24,198 nucleotides of DNA, from positions 1 through 24,198 of the forward strand of contig BTUC01000049.1 in NCBI GenBank assembly GCA_045863575.1, given 5' to 3'. Of this stretch, positions 22,807-24,198 are shown in pieces. Source of the stretch: JAAXZI01 sp045863575 (GTDB lineage: Bacteria; Planctomycetota; Phycisphaerae; UBA1845; PWPN01). The position numbers and the translations under genes are program-made. The notes under the pieces are model-generated. The model worked only from the letters and a program-made list of their open reading frames with translations. It did no database searches and was not told the DNA's origin. Position 1 is the stretch's first letter. The number at the start of each line of letters is the position of its first letter.

Positions 22807-22862
22807 TGGAAATCTCATCATCAGACAGGCTTGGTATCGGGCGGCCCCCTGGGGAACCATCT

Positions 22863-24198
<1,336 letters not shown>

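Larger units (their letters stand above)
22553..22862. other. 310-base divergent intergenic region between nuoA and glmS
   Basis: No gene is seen. From the nuoA side it holds a degenerate copy of the double-hairpin repeat, a candidate nuoA promoter overlapped by a 10-bp inverted repeat, and a glmS promoter overlapped by an 11-bp inverted repeat. No glmS ribozyme core was recognised. Confidence 0.65.

Noticed and set aside
22600..22862. glmS ribozyme upstream of glmS
   Set aside because: The conserved ribozyme core and its cleavage site were not found; the leader is also short if the promoter at 22765-22793 is right.

Overview
The window is GC-rich bacterial chromosome carrying most of a division and cell-wall (dcw) cluster, a small signalling island, amino-sugar genes and the start of a complex I operon. 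Gene order, frequent GTG starts, a LysM membrane protein inside dcw and GC-rich dispersed palindromes suggest a Planctomycetota lineage of the kind that keeps peptidoglycan and many dcw genes (Phycisphaerae-like). This placement is inference, because no rRNA or other decisive marker is present. No mobile element, tRNA, rRNA or CRISPR array was seen.

Region 1 (1-13733, minus strand) reads, in transcription order, mraZ, rsmH, a two-LysM membrane protein, ftsL-like, ftsI, murE, murF, mraY, ftsW, murG and murC (cut by the window edge). Four-base start/stop overlaps couple LysM/ftsL, murE/murF and ftsW/murG. Together these genes make UDP-MurNAc-pentapeptide (MurC, E, F), lipid I and II (MraY, MurG) and the septal polymerase with its scaffold (FtsW, FtsI, FtsL). 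MurE carries the DNPR motif of meso-diaminopimelate enzymes. murD is missing from its usual place between mraY and ftsW. A 535-base spacer separates mraZ from rsmH. It contains nested complementary segments, including a possible three-way junction just after mraZ, and ends in a TATAAT box six bases before the rsmH GTG. A 10-N assembly gap lies inside murG and does not break its frame.

Region 2 (13734-18526) is a signalling island transcribed away from mraZ. It holds a membrane PAS-GAF histidine kinase, a soluble REC-kinase-REC hybrid and a convergent NarL/LuxR response regulator. The 322-base divergent spacer carries a candidate mraZ promoter with TGGGN boxes and a perfect 10-bp hairpin.

Region 3 (18527-24198) has a GT4 glycosyltransferase, murQ (MurNAc-6-P etherase, peptidoglycan recycling), nuoC, nuoB and nuoA (all minus), then divergent glmS (plus, cut by the window edge). 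nuoD does not follow nuoC. Two related double-hairpin palindromes flank nuoABC, another palindromic stretch lies after murQ, and the nuoA-glmS spacer contains candidate divergent promoters, each overlapped by an inverted repeat.
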